This document shows, in pieces, positions 1 through 7,532 of a DNA stretch of 64,000 nt. The notes under the pieces are model-generated. The model searched no databases. It saw only the letters and a program-made list of their open reading frames with translations, and was not told the DNA's origin. The stretch covers positions 62,001 to 126,000 of the forward strand of contig NZ_JAUYNT010000020.1 of assembly GCF_030698175.1 (NCBI RefSeq), in the 5' to 3' direction. Numbering within the stretch: the first letter of the stretch is position 1; each line of letters begins with the position of its first letter. The stretch is from Pseudomonas sp. (lineage in GTDB: Bacteria > Pseudomonadota > Gammaproteobacteria > Pseudomonadales > Pseudomonadaceae). The position numbers and the translations under genes were made by a program.

Positions 1-2
1 TC

Positions 3-560
3 GCCACGTTGGCCAAGTACCGTTTCAACAAGATCGTCAGCTGCGACCCGCACAGCTTTCATGTGCTGAAAAACGAATACGGCGAGCTGGGCGGCCACTA
101 TCAGGTGCAGCATCACAGCACCTACCTCGACGAGCTGATCAGCGCCAGACGACTCAATCTGGGTACGCACAAAGGCGGCTCGGTGACCTATCACGATCCC
201 TGTTATCTGGGTCGCTACAACGGCGAATACGAGGCGCCGCGCGCGGTGCTCAAGGCCATCGGCATCGAGGTGAAAGAGATGGCGCGTTCCGGCTTCCGCT
301 CTCGTTGCTGCGGCGGTGGTGGCGGGGCGCCGATAACCGACATTCCCGGCAAACAGCGGATTCCGGATATGCGCATGCTTGATATCAAAGAGACCGGCGC
401 CGAGCTGGTAGCGGTCGGTTGCCCGCAGTGCACGGCGATGCTCGAAGGCGTGGTCGGTCCGCGGCCGGAGGTCAAGGATATTGCCGAGCTGGTGGTTGAG
501 GCGCTGCTGGATACGCCCGCCGCCGCAAGCCCGCGCAAAGATCTGGAGGTGTCAGCATGA
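3..560 (+). CDS. dgcB: Dimethylglycine demethylase subunit DgcB, C-terminal part (5' end outside window)
   Basis: The reading frame is open from the window edge, so this is the 3' part of a larger gene. Visible motifs are HDPCYLGRYN, a CCGGGGG stretch and VGCPQC, which together make the cysteine-rich CCG domain of Fe-S/heterodisulfide-reductase-like electron-transfer proteins. The exact overlap with an EtfA/EtfB pair and the nearby gbcA, gbcB and sox genes match DgcB of the Pseudomonas betaine pathway, where DgcAB converts dimethylglycine to sarcosine and passes electrons on. The N-terminal ferredoxin and membrane parts lie upstream and cannot be seen. Its stop codon overlaps the next start codon (ATGA), which implies translational coupling. 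The family is clear; the dgcB name rests on context. Confidence 0.88.
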   Translation, partial: ATLAKYRFNKIVSCDPHSFHVLKNEYGELGGHYQVQHHSTYLDELISARRLNLGTHKGGSVTYHDPCYLGRYNGEYEAPRAVLKAIGIEVKEMARSGFRSRCCGGGGGAPITDIPGKQRIPDMRMLDIKETGAELVAVGCPQCTAMLEGVVGPRPEVKDIAELVVEALLDTPAAASPRKDLEVSA

Positions 561-1780
561 GCGACCTGATCCGCCGTGACCCGCGCGCCGAATGGATTGC
601 CCGCAACCGCCTGCATCCACTGCACGCCAGTCTGCAACCGGTGCTGAATAGCTGGCTGGGCCCCAACGGCCTGCTGCGCAAGAATCCCCATGCCATCGGC
701 TTTATTGGCCCCAACGGCATCAAACGTATCGACCGCAGCGGCGCCCAACAACTCGGCGCCGGCAAGCGGGCCAGCCAGGCGGTTGTCGAGCAGTTGCCGC
801 TGCATGTGGTTGCTGATCCGGCGTTCTATATCTGCGTGGTGCCGGACCTGCCCGGCGGTCGCTTGAGCAGCCACGACCGCGATCTGTTCGGCCTGGCCCG
901 GCAATTGGCTGGCAGCAGCGGTGCGGTACTGGCCGTGGTGTTTGCTGAGCACAAAGAAACCGCCTTTGATCTGGCTGGCGTCGATCGGCTGCTGCAGCTG
1001 ACTGACGCGCAGTACCAGGGCTACGCCCCGCAGCAACAGCTCGCCGCCTTGGTAGCGCTGGAGCAGCAAGTGCAGCCGCGTCACTGGCTGCTGCCGGACA
1101 GTCGCAGTGGCGGTGGCGAGCTGGGTCGGCGCCTGGCCGCCAAGCTGGGCGAGCGTCCGGCGACCCGCGTCTGGCAGGTAACAGACAGCCAATGCATCGG
1201 CCGTGCCGGTGCCGGCCGCGAAGACCTGCTGCGGCCGTTGGCGCGGGTGATTCTGGCAGCCGTGGAGTGCGCCGAACCGGTCAGCGACACGCGCCATGCA
1301 GTGCTGCCGCTGCAGCTGGCGGTCAGCCTGTTGAATGCCCCAGCGCGGATTCAAGACCACGGCGCAGTGGCGGTCGATCCGGCGGCGATTCCCATGGCCG
1401 AGGCCGAATTTATTCTGTCCGGCGGTAACGGCGTGCAGGACTGGGACTTGTTCCACCGCGCCGCCCTGGCCATCGGCGCCACCGAAGGCGCCTCGCGGGT
1501 GGCGGTGGACGACGGCTTTATGCCGCGTGATCGGCAAGTCGGCGCCAGCGGCATCTGGGTCACGGCGCGGGTCTATCTGGCGGTCGGCATCTCCGGGGCC
1601 ATCCAGCACCTGCAAGGTATTGGCGCCTGCGACAAGGTACTGGCGATCAACCTCGACCCGAGCTGCGACATGATCAAACGTGCCGACCTGGCGGTGATCG
1701 GCGACGGCGCGGCGATTTTACAAGCGCTGATCGAACGGATCGCGCAACACCGGGCGGGAGAACAACGCGATGCGGCCTGA
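557..1780 (+). CDS. etfA: Electron transfer flavoprotein alpha subunit of the dimethylglycine demethylase locus
   Basis: 407 residues. The last 130 or so form the FAD-binding domain of ETF-alpha, with the recognisable stretches GASRVAVDDGF, RQVGASGIWV, VGISGAIQHL and AINLDPSCDM. It is about 90 residues longer than a standard EtfA, with a basic N-terminal extension. It should form a heterodimer with the following EtfB, accept electrons from the DgcAB complex and deliver them to the respiratory chain. It overlaps dgcB by 4 bp and etfB by 11 bp, so the three are almost certainly one transcript. The homologues are PA5400/PA5401-type ETFs devoted to betaine breakdown, not the housekeeping pair. 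Confidence 0.9.
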   Translation: MSDLIRRDPRAEWIARNRLHPLHASLQPVLNSWLGPNGLLRKNPHAIGFIGPNGIKRIDRSGAQQLGAGKRASQAVVEQLPLHVVADPAFYICVVPDLPGGRLSSHDRDLFGLARQLAGSSGAVLAVVFAEHKETAFDLAGVDRLLQLTDAQYQGYAPQQQLAALVALEQQVQPRHWLLPDSRSGGGELGRRLAAKLGERPATRVWQVTDSQCIGRAGAGREDLLRPLARVILAAVECAEPVSDTRHAVLPLQLAVSLLNAPARIQDHGAVAVDPAAIPMAEAEFILSGGNGVQDWDLFHRAALAIGATEGASRVAVDDGFMPRDRQVGASGIWVTARVYLAVGISGAIQHLQGIGACDKVLAINLDPSCDMIKRADLAVIGDGAAILQALIERIAQHRAGEQRDAA

Positions 1781-2549
1781 AGCAATGAATGTCATAGCCC
1801 TGGTATCGGTCGGCGCCCATCCGACTTCCGGTCGCCCCCGGCGCGCCGAACAGGATGCCCGCGCGGTGGAGCTGGGCCTGCAACTGGCCGGCGAGCGCTT
1901 GCAGCTGCTGCACGCCGGCGATGCCCAGGCCGAAGCCTTGCGCGCCTACTTAGGCATGGGCCTGAGTGAATTAAAGGTGCTGCAGCAAGCGCCTGGCGCC
2001 GATGCCTTGCCGGCGCTGCTGGACTATTTGCGCGGCACCGACGCCCAGCTGGTGCTGACCGGCAGCCAGGCGGAAACCGGCGAAGGCTCCGGCATGCTGC
2101 CGTACCTGCTGGCCGAGCAACTGGGTTGGCCACTGGTGGTCGGCCTGGCGGCGGTGGAAAGCGTCGCGGGCGGTTATGCCCAGGTGCTGCAAGCCTTGCC
2201 GCGTGGCCAACGACGCCGTCTGCAAGTGCCGCTGCCGTTTCTCGCCTGCGTCGACAACGCCGCGCCAGCCGCCCGGCAAAGCGCCTTCGGCCCGGCCCGT
2301 CGCGGCCTGCTGAACGTCACCGAGGTCGAGCAAATAGATGATCAACTGCTGGCCGTCAGCCAACTGCAACCGGCCAAATCGCGGCCGAAACGGTTGAAGA
2401 TCATCAAGGCCAAAACCGGGGCCGAACGCATGAAAGCCGCTACCGCCAAGGCTGTTGGTGGTGGCGGGCAAGTGTTGAGCGGGCTAAGCCCAGAGGAGAG
2501 CGCCGAGGCGATCTTTAAACTGTTGTTGGAGGAGGGGGTGGTGCGCTGA
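1770..2549 (+). CDS. etfB: Electron transfer flavoprotein beta subunit of the dimethylglycine demethylase locus
   Basis: 259 residues from the ATG at 1770, or 254 from a second ATG at 1785. The protein has the EtfB layout: an AMP-binding alpha/beta domain with VLTGSQAETGEGSGMLPYLL and GWPLVVGLAAVE. The C-terminal part contains a lysine/arginine-rich run (KSRPKRLKIIKAKTG) where ETF-beta normally has its recognition loop and tail. It partners the preceding EtfA. The gene overlaps etfA by 11 bp and is the last in the dgc-etf operon; REP sequences begin 14 bp after its stop. The start choice is uncertain by five codons; the function is secure at family level. Confidence 0.88.
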   Translation: MRPEAMNVIALVSVGAHPTSGRPRRAEQDARAVELGLQLAGERLQLLHAGDAQAEALRAYLGMGLSELKVLQQAPGADALPALLDYLRGTDAQLVLTGSQAETGEGSGMLPYLLAEQLGWPLVVGLAAVESVAGGYAQVLQALPRGQRRRLQVPLPFLACVDNAAPAARQSAFGPARRGLLNVTEVEQIDDQLLAVSQLQPAKSRPKRLKIIKAKTGAERMKAATAKAVGGGGQVLSGLSPEESAEAIFKLLLEEGVVR

Positions 2550-2562
2550 TGCCTAGTAAGCA

Positions 2563-2663
2563 TCGCGGATAAATCCGCTCCTACACGGCGCTGTTCAGCC
2601 CTTGCGGATAAATCCACCTACAGGCTGCGCTCGGCCTTTTGTAGGAGCGGATTTATCCGCGAT
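2563..2663. repeat. REP cluster, three copies
   Basis: Copies of the REP core lie at 2563-2585 (reverse orientation), 2603-2622 (degenerate, reverse) and 2640-2663 (forward). The outer two form an inverted pair around about 50 bp. They sit between the end of etfB and the RAYT gene, as expected for REP sequences next to their cognate transposase-like gene. They may also act as the 3' end of the etfB transcript. Confidence 0.9.
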
Positions 2664-2687
2664 AGGGCCTCGAAATCAACGCAGAGC

Positions 2688-3152
2688 TTAAAGCCAAATT
2701 GCATCCCATAACGGGTAATCGGCCAGTCGCTCAATCAAGCCAGCCCGCAATGGGTTGGCTAATACATAGCGTGCGATCTGTTGAATATCTTCTTCCTGAC
2801 GTGCTGCTCGGTCGTGGAAACCTGCTTGCCACAGTGCCCCGCTAGTGCCTTGCGCACGGTTTATCGCCAAAGCGCTGCGTGCTTTAACGCGCTTCATCAG
2901 CTGCTCTAGGCTGGTATTGCCAAGTTGTATCAACCAGTGCAAATGATCCGGCATCACCACCCAGGCCAGAGAGGCAACCAGCTGTTGCTCATGGGCAGAA
3001 CGCAGTTCATTAACGAGCAGGCGGCCTAGATGGAAGTCGTTAAACAATGGTTGTCGGTGGCGCGTCACTGTTGTTAGCAGGTAGATCCGTTCAGGTTCGC
3101 AGTAACGACCTTTGCGCAGGTTATGGCTATTAGAGGGCGAATTGGTGGGCAT
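2688..3152 (-). CDS. REP-associated tyrosine transposase (RAYT)
   Basis: 154 residues of the TnpA_REP/Y1 family. The HUH-type metal-binding motif is visible as MPDHLHWLI, and the conserved helix carrying the candidate catalytic tyrosine reads QQIARYVLANPLRAGLI. RAYTs are single-copy domesticated IS200/IS605-like enzymes thought to mobilise or process REP sequences. Here the gene is flanked by REP copies on both sides (2563-2663 and 3238-3324), the arrangement sometimes called a REPtron. It interrupts the space between the dgc-etf and gbc genes. No frameshift or stop is seen, so it is probably active. Other start codons are possible within the first 20 residues. Confidence 0.92.
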   Translation of the reverse strand: MPTNSPSNSHNLRKGRYCEPERIYLLTTVTRHRQPLFNDFHLGRLLVNELRSAHEQQLVASLAWVVMPDHLHWLIQLGNTSLEQLMKRVKARSALAINRAQGTSGALWQAGFHDRAARQEEDIQQIARYVLANPLRAGLIERLADYPLWDAIWL

Positions 3153-3182
3153 TCCATTGCTTCCACGGGTCTCAAGATGCTG

Positions 3183-3445
3183 AGGGTATAGCTGTGGTTT
3201 TGCGCAGGAGCGAGTTATTGGCGTTGTCGCTGGGAGATCGCGGATAAATCCGCTCCTACAGAGTTGCTCCGCAGATGAAATTGTTGCAGGTGCCGGGCTT
3301 GTGTAGGAGCGGATTCATCCGCGAAGCAGGCGAGGGTACGCTGACAATCCTGCAGGGCCGCTATCGTTGTTTTTCCCCATGTACATGGGGAAAAACCAGA
3401 GGCTATGGGGTCTACGCTTTGCAACGGCTAGCGGGTAGATAGCCT
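3183..3445. mobile_element. MITE-like element containing a REP pair (diverged copy)
   Basis: A 263-bp element. Its right end (3417-3445, CTTTGCAAC...ATAGCCT) matches the right ends of the elements at 54158-54453 and 59608-59900. The left end near 3183 is a weak match. Inside are an inverted REP pair at 3238-3260 and 3302-3324, then a shared segment containing CAATCCTGCAGGGCC and a run of T and C (TTTTTCCCC). It fills the 357-bp gap between the RAYT gene and the end of gbcA; no gene is seen here. Confidence 0.65.
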
Positions 3446-3509
3446 GAATTTAAGACTCTGATCCCCGGCCACGTCAGATGACCGGGGATCAGCAGCTAAT
3501 CGCCGTCGC

Positions 3510-4799
3510 TTACTGACTCTTACTCAACCGCTCAGCCGCCGGCGTTTCGCCGAGGTTATCCAGCAGGGTTTGGCTGTACCAGTCGATAAAGTTGATTACG
3601 CCAAACTCGTAGGTCTTCGAGTATGGCCCCGGTTGGTAGGCGGTGGAGTTGATGCCGCGTTGGTTTTCCTCGCCCAGACGCAGGTCTTGGGCGTTGGTGG
3701 CGTCCCAGACTTGGCGCAGGCGGGCGATGTCGTAGTCAACGCCTTCGACGGCATCCTTGTGCACGATCCACTTGGTGGTGACCCTGGTTTCTTGCGCGCT
3801 GATTGGCCACACGGTGAAGACGATCACATGATCGCCCATGCAATGGTTCCACGAGTGCGGCAGGTGCAGGATGCGCATTGAGCCGAGGTCCGGGTTTTTA
3901 ATTCGGCCCATCAGTTTGTTGCAACCTTGTTTGCCGTCCATGGTCATCGATACGGTGCCCTTGAGTAGCGGCATGCGCACGATGCGGTTGCGCAGGCCAA
4001 AGCCGGCGTGGGCGTAAGGGATATTCTCGGCGTCCCAGGCGGCGGCGGAAGCGGCCACGTGGTCTTTGAATGATTGGCTGGCGCGTGGGTCGGTGACGTC
4101 GTCCCATTCCAGCAAGGTGTTGAGCAACTCCGGGTGGGCACCGTTGCAGTGGTAGCACTCGCGGTTGTTTTCCAGCACCAGTTTCCAGTTGGCTTTTTCC
4201 ACGAAGGTGGTTTGTACCGCCACCTTGGTGTTCTCCATGTCGTAGGGTTCCATGTAGTGCGCCAGGGTGGCGAGGAACTCATCGATGGCCGGCGGTTTTT
4301 CCGCCAGGGAGATGAAGATATAGCCGCCGGCGACTTTGACGTTGACCGGTTTTAGGCTGTAGTCGGCCAGATTGAAGTCGGCGCCCATTTCGCTGCCGGC
4401 AAACAATAGCCGACCGTCAATTTCGTAGGTCCACTGGTGATATGGACACACAAGCTTGGCCACCTTGCCCTTGTCGCTGGTACACAGACGCGAACCGCGA
4501 TGGCGGCAGACGTTGTGGAAGGCGTGCACCACTCCTTCGGCGCCACGGATGACGATGATCGGGTTGTCGCCGATCTGCAGGGTCAGGTAGTTGCCCTTGG
4601 TCGGGATCTCGCAGGTCATGCCGGCGATCAACCATTCCTTGTGGAAGATCTCCTGCAGGTCGATCTGAAACAGCCGCTCGTCGTTGTAGAACGGCTGCGG
4701 CAGGGAGAAACTTGGATTGCGCTCGTGCAGCATGGTGGCGGTGGCCTTGCGGGCCGGTTCCAGCGGATCACCCAGGCTCAGGGTTACAGGCTTGTCCAT
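3510..4799 (-). CDS. gbcA: Glycine betaine monooxygenase, Rieske oxygenase component GbcA
   Basis: 429 residues. The Rieske [2Fe-2S] ligands are C98-x-H100 and C118-x2-H121 (NVCRHRG and VCPYHQW). The catalytic mononuclear-iron region contains ENNRECYHCNGAHPELL. This is the ring-hydroxylating oxygenase alpha-subunit fold. GbcA hydroxylates a methyl group of glycine betaine, giving dimethylglycine and formaldehyde, with electrons from GbcB, which is encoded divergently 358 bp away. In P. aeruginosa both genes are activated by the AraC-type regulator GbdR; gbdR itself is not in this window. The ATG at 4799 has GAGGA a few bases upstream. Length and motifs agree with the family. Confidence 0.95.
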   Translation of the reverse strand: MDKPVTLSLGDPLEPARKATATMLHERNPSFSLPQPFYNDERLFQIDLQEIFHKEWLIAGMTCEIPTKGNYLTLQIGDNPIIVIRGAEGVVHAFHNVCRHRGSRLCTSDKGKVAKLVCPYHQWTYEIDGRLLFAGSEMGADFNLADYSLKPVNVKVAGGYIFISLAEKPPAIDEFLATLAHYMEPYDMENTKVAVQTTFVEKANWKLVLENNRECYHCNGAHPELLNTLLEWDDVTDPRASQSFKDHVAASAAAWDAENIPYAHAGFGLRNRIVRMPLLKGTVSMTMDGKQGCNKLMGRIKNPDLGSMRILHLPHSWNHCMGDHVIVFTVWPISAQETRVTTKWIVHKDAVEGVDYDIARLRQVWDATNAQDLRLGEENQRGINSTAYQPGPYSKTYEFGVINFIDWYSQTLLDNLGETPAAERLSKSQ

Positions 4800-5157
4800 C
4801 GGTAAGTCCTCATGGCTGGCAGCTTTGCTGGCAGCAAAAAAGTGGCGAATACGGTGTGCAGCGCAAGGCTTGTTTGGCGGCCTTTCAACTAACGGCGAAG
4901 GCTCTGGCGCCGATGCTGCTGGCCCCGAAGGACAGCATAAAAGTGTACGGCTCGGCTGATTTCGAGTGTGCGGTCGGGCGTGTTCGCGGCCTTATCCATG
5001 GGCGACATGGCCGCATCCATAGCCGACGCTGTAACACCGCCAGGCTGGGCGGGTCGCGATAAGCATGCCAATGTCGCTGGCAGATAAATGCACTCGGCAA
5101 AGCATGCGCAAAATCCATTCTAATAGGGCCGGTACATAGCTGTACGGAGAAAGCATT
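4800..5157. promoter_or_regulatory. Divergent gbcA/gbcB promoter region
   Basis: 358 bp between two divergent starts, without a plausible gene. It must hold both promoters, and from work in P. aeruginosa it would hold GbdR sites. I could not single out a GbdR operator or clear -10/-35 boxes by eye. Several short inverted words are present (for example ATGGGCGACATGGCCGCAT near 4997), but none is distinctive enough to claim. Confidence 0.5.
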
Positions 5158-6258
5158 ATGTCGACTAATTTCCTCAATCCGGTAAACACCCAAACCTGGG
5201 CCAATGGCCGACATTTGGTGCGCTGCGTCAAGGTGATCCAGGAAACCTGGGATGTGCGCACTTTCTGCTTCAATGCCGATCAGCCGATCATGTTTTTCTT
5301 CAAGCCTGGGCAGTTTGTCACCCTGGAGCTGGAGATCGACGGCGTGCCGATCATGCGTTCCTACACCATTTCCAGTTCACCTTCGGTGCCCTACAGTTTC
5401 TCGCTGACCATCAAGCGGGTGCCGGGCGGTAAGGTCTCCAACTGGCTGCACGACAATCTCAAGGAGGGCGACGAGCTGGCGGTGCATGGCCCGGCCGGGT
5501 TGTTCAACGCCATCGACTTCAGCAATGAAAAGGTCCTCTACCTCAGCGGTGGTGTGGGCATCACCCCGGTGATGTCGATGGCGCGCTGGTTCTTCGACAC
5601 CAACGGTGCGGTGGACATGGTGTTTGTGCACAGCGCGCGCTCGCCCAAAGATGTGATCTACCATCGCGAGCTGGAGCACATGGCTTCGCGGATCAGCAAT
5701 TTCAGCCTGCACATCATCTGCGAGAAGCATGGCTTGGGCGAGGCCTGGGCCGGCTATCGTGGCTATCTCAATCAGAAGATGCTTGAGCTGATCGCCCCGG
5801 ATTTCCTCGAGCGGGAAATTTTCTGCTGCGGGCCGACGCCCTATATGCAGGCGGTCAAACGCCTGCTCGAAGCCAATGGCTTCGACATGCAGCGTTACCA
5901 CGAAGAGTCCTTTGGTGCGACGCCCGCCGAAGACCGCGCCGATGCCATTGAACACGCCGAGCAGGCCGCCGATGCACCCGTGCTGGACGTCGCCGACCTG
6001 CACCAGGTGGAGTTCACCAGTACCGGTAAGAGCATTCGAGTGGCGCCTGGCGAGACAGTCCATGCGGCCGCCGCCAAGCTCGGTCTGCATATTCCCAAGG
6101 CCTGCGGCATGGGTATCTGCGGCACCTGCAAGGTGATGAAAACCGCCGGTGAGGTGAGCATGGAACACAACGGCGGGATCACCGACGAAGACGTCGCCGA
6201 GGGCTACATTCTGTCCTGCTGCAGCGTGCCCAAGGGCGACGTCAGTATCGATTACTGA
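5158..6258 (+). CDS. gbcB: Glycine betaine monooxygenase reductase component GbcB
   Basis: 366 residues with the ferredoxin-reductase order: a FAD domain with RSYTISSSP, an NAD-binding domain with YLSGGVGITPVMSM and FCCGPTPYM, and a C-terminal plant-type [2Fe-2S] domain with CGMGICGTC and a later ligand in SCCS. It takes electrons from NADH and passes them to the Rieske centre of GbcA. It lies divergent to gbcA. The ATG at 5158 follows GGAGAAAGC, a usable ribosome-binding site. A hairpin without a T-tract lies downstream at 6302-6325. The name is well supported by sequence and position. Confidence 0.94.
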   Translation: MSTNFLNPVNTQTWANGRHLVRCVKVIQETWDVRTFCFNADQPIMFFFKPGQFVTLELEIDGVPIMRSYTISSSPSVPYSFSLTIKRVPGGKVSNWLHDNLKEGDELAVHGPAGLFNAIDFSNEKVLYLSGGVGITPVMSMARWFFDTNGAVDMVFVHSARSPKDVIYHRELEHMASRISNFSLHIICEKHGLGEAWAGYRGYLNQKMLELIAPDFLEREIFCCGPTPYMQAVKRLLEANGFDMQRYHEESFGATPAEDRADAIEHAEQAADAPVLDVADLHQVEFTSTGKSIRVAPGETVHAAAAKLGLHIPKACGMGICGTCKVMKTAGEVSMEHNGGITDEDVAEGYILSCCSVPKGDVSIDY

Positions 6259-6301
6259 GGCGCCTGGGCCTGCGTCGAGATCAGTTTTTCGGTGCTAGTG
6301 A

Positions 6302-6325
6302 CGCCAGCCCAACCAAGGGCTGGCG
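6302..6325. terminator. Hairpin between convergent gbcB and GST genes
   Basis: A 9-bp perfect stem, CGCCAGCCC with GGGCTGGCG, around the loop AACCAA, located between convergent genes. It lacks a T-run on either strand, so it may not be a classical intrinsic terminator. Confidence 0.45.
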
Positions 6326-6331
6326 ATACCT

Positions 6332-6964
6332 TTACTGCTGTTGCGCGGCCGCCAGTTCGGCATCTTTTGCGGCGCTACGGACGAAGGCCGGACGGCTGGT
6401 GATGCGCTCGATATAGGCGTTGATCTCCGGCAGCGGCGGCACTAAACCGAATTGCGTTGTCCAGCTCAGCGCGTTGCCCCACAGCACATCGGCGGCGCTG
6501 AATGTCTCACCCAGCAGATAGGGACCTTTGCGCAGTTGCGCGACCAGGACTTCGAGCATGCTGTCAAAGTCGCCGTAGGGCGACATGGTCGCCGGCGCGG
6601 GCTCGCGCTTTTGCGCGCGATCAATCACCGCCGGCTCGAAGCTTGAGCCGTAATACACCAGCCAGCGCAGGTAAGGTCCACGCAGCGGATCGCCGATGGC
6701 CGGCGCCAGACCCGCCTGGGGAAACAGATCGGCCAGATAGATAAAAATCGCCCCCTGTTCGGTGATCAGCGCATCGCCGTGGGTGAGCGCCGGCACCTTG
6801 CCCAGTGGATTGATGGCCAGGTACGCGGCCTGACGCTGTTCGCCGGCCTGCATATTCATCACATGTAACTGGTAGGGCGCGCCAAGCTCGGTGAGCAAGG
6901 TCAGCGCCCCGCTGGAGCGGGTATTGGGGCAATGGTGCAGCGTTAGTAGTGGATTGCCAGGCAT
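6332..6964 (-). CDS. Glutathione S-transferase family protein
   Basis: 210 residues from the ATG at 6964, which has AGGAG placed well upstream; a longer frame to 7018 lacks such a site and would run into a palindrome. The N-terminal thioredoxin-like domain contains HHCPNTRSSGALTLL and the GSH-site cis-proline segment GKVPAL, followed by TEQGAIFIYLA. The C-terminal half is the all-helical GST domain. A plausible role is conjugation of reactive by-products, or formaldehyde-related chemistry near the demethylases, but the substrate is unknown. It converges with gbcB. A 20-bp perfect palindrome lies 36 bp upstream of the start and may regulate it. Confidence 0.85.
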   Translation of the reverse strand: MPGNPLLTLHHCPNTRSSGALTLLTELGAPYQLHVMNMQAGEQRQAAYLAINPLGKVPALTHGDALITEQGAIFIYLADLFPQAGLAPAIGDPLRGPYLRWLVYYGSSFEPAVIDRAQKREPAPATMSPYGDFDSMLEVLVAQLRKGPYLLGETFSAADVLWGNALSWTTQFGLVPPLPEINAYIERITSRPAFVRSAAKDAELAAAQQQ

Positions 6965-7000
6965 GTGGGTCACTCCTTGTGTGGTGTTTTGAGTCCAGCG

Positions 7001-7020
7001 TTTTGGCCTTAAGGCCAAAA
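7001..7020. promoter_or_regulatory. 20-bp perfect palindrome upstream of the GST gene
   Basis: TTTTGGCCTTAAGGCCAAAA is perfectly self-complementary and lies 36 bp upstream of the GST start; a partial repeat (GGCCAAAA) follows at about 7029-7036. The position suits an operator for a dimeric regulator. No regulator gene is adjacent. Confidence 0.5.
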
Positions 7021-7094
7021 ACCTCAGGCCAAAACCATAGCAGAGTCACTCAGGCTTACTCACCGGCGCGGTCGTAGCCGGTGACTATTCGGCG

Positions 7095-7388
7095 CTACTC
7101 GACGAGCTTCATGCGCTTGTTGGTGAACACGCAGATGACCCCGGCTTTGTTGTACATAATCTGCTGGGTAAAGTCGCAATAGGCCGCGGCCACGCTGAGC
7201 GGTTCTTGCTCGTTGTTCCATTGTTCTGGCTTGAACCAGGCCAGTTGCCCGTCCTTGCAGCGTTCGGCTTGGGCATCGGTGTTGTAGGTGCACAGGTAGC
7301 TCTGGTCGAGTTCCGGCGCTTGGCCAAAGCAACCTGAGAGGGCCAGGGCGCTGGCGCCGATTAGCAGAAAACTGGCGACTTTTTGCAT
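7095..7388 (-). CDS. Small predicted lipoprotein, unknown function
   Basis: 97 residues. It has a signal peptide with a lipobox, ALSGC, giving Cys20 as the lipidated residue. The mature part has three further cysteines (YLCTYN, ERCKDG, YCDFTQ) and a fourth near the end (VICVF), so two disulfides are possible. GGAG sits about six bases before the ATG. I do not recognise a family. It lies within the betaine/one-carbon block, between a GST and a threonine aldolase gene on the same strand, but nothing in the sequence links it to that metabolism. Confidence 0.75.
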   Translation of the reverse strand: MQKVASFLLIGASALALSGCFGQAPELDQSYLCTYNTDAQAERCKDGQLAWFKPEQWNNEQEPLSVAAAYCDFTQQIMYNKAGVICVFTNKRMKLVE

Positions 7389-7532
7389 GCTTGCTCCGTG
7401 GCCTGAGGCAGGCCTGTGGTGATCAGATAGTGCGGTTATCGACCCTGTGCTGGTGTCGCAGTGCAGGCCAACTTAGCGGGTGTTGCCGGCAGAGTCGCAG
7501 ACTGGATAAAGACCGCCGCAGCCGTGGCAAGT

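Noticed and set aside
215..1615. Long minus-strand open frame opposite etfA
   Set aside because: Antisense shadow of a GC-rich gene; the protein has no family features and the plus-strand gene is certain.
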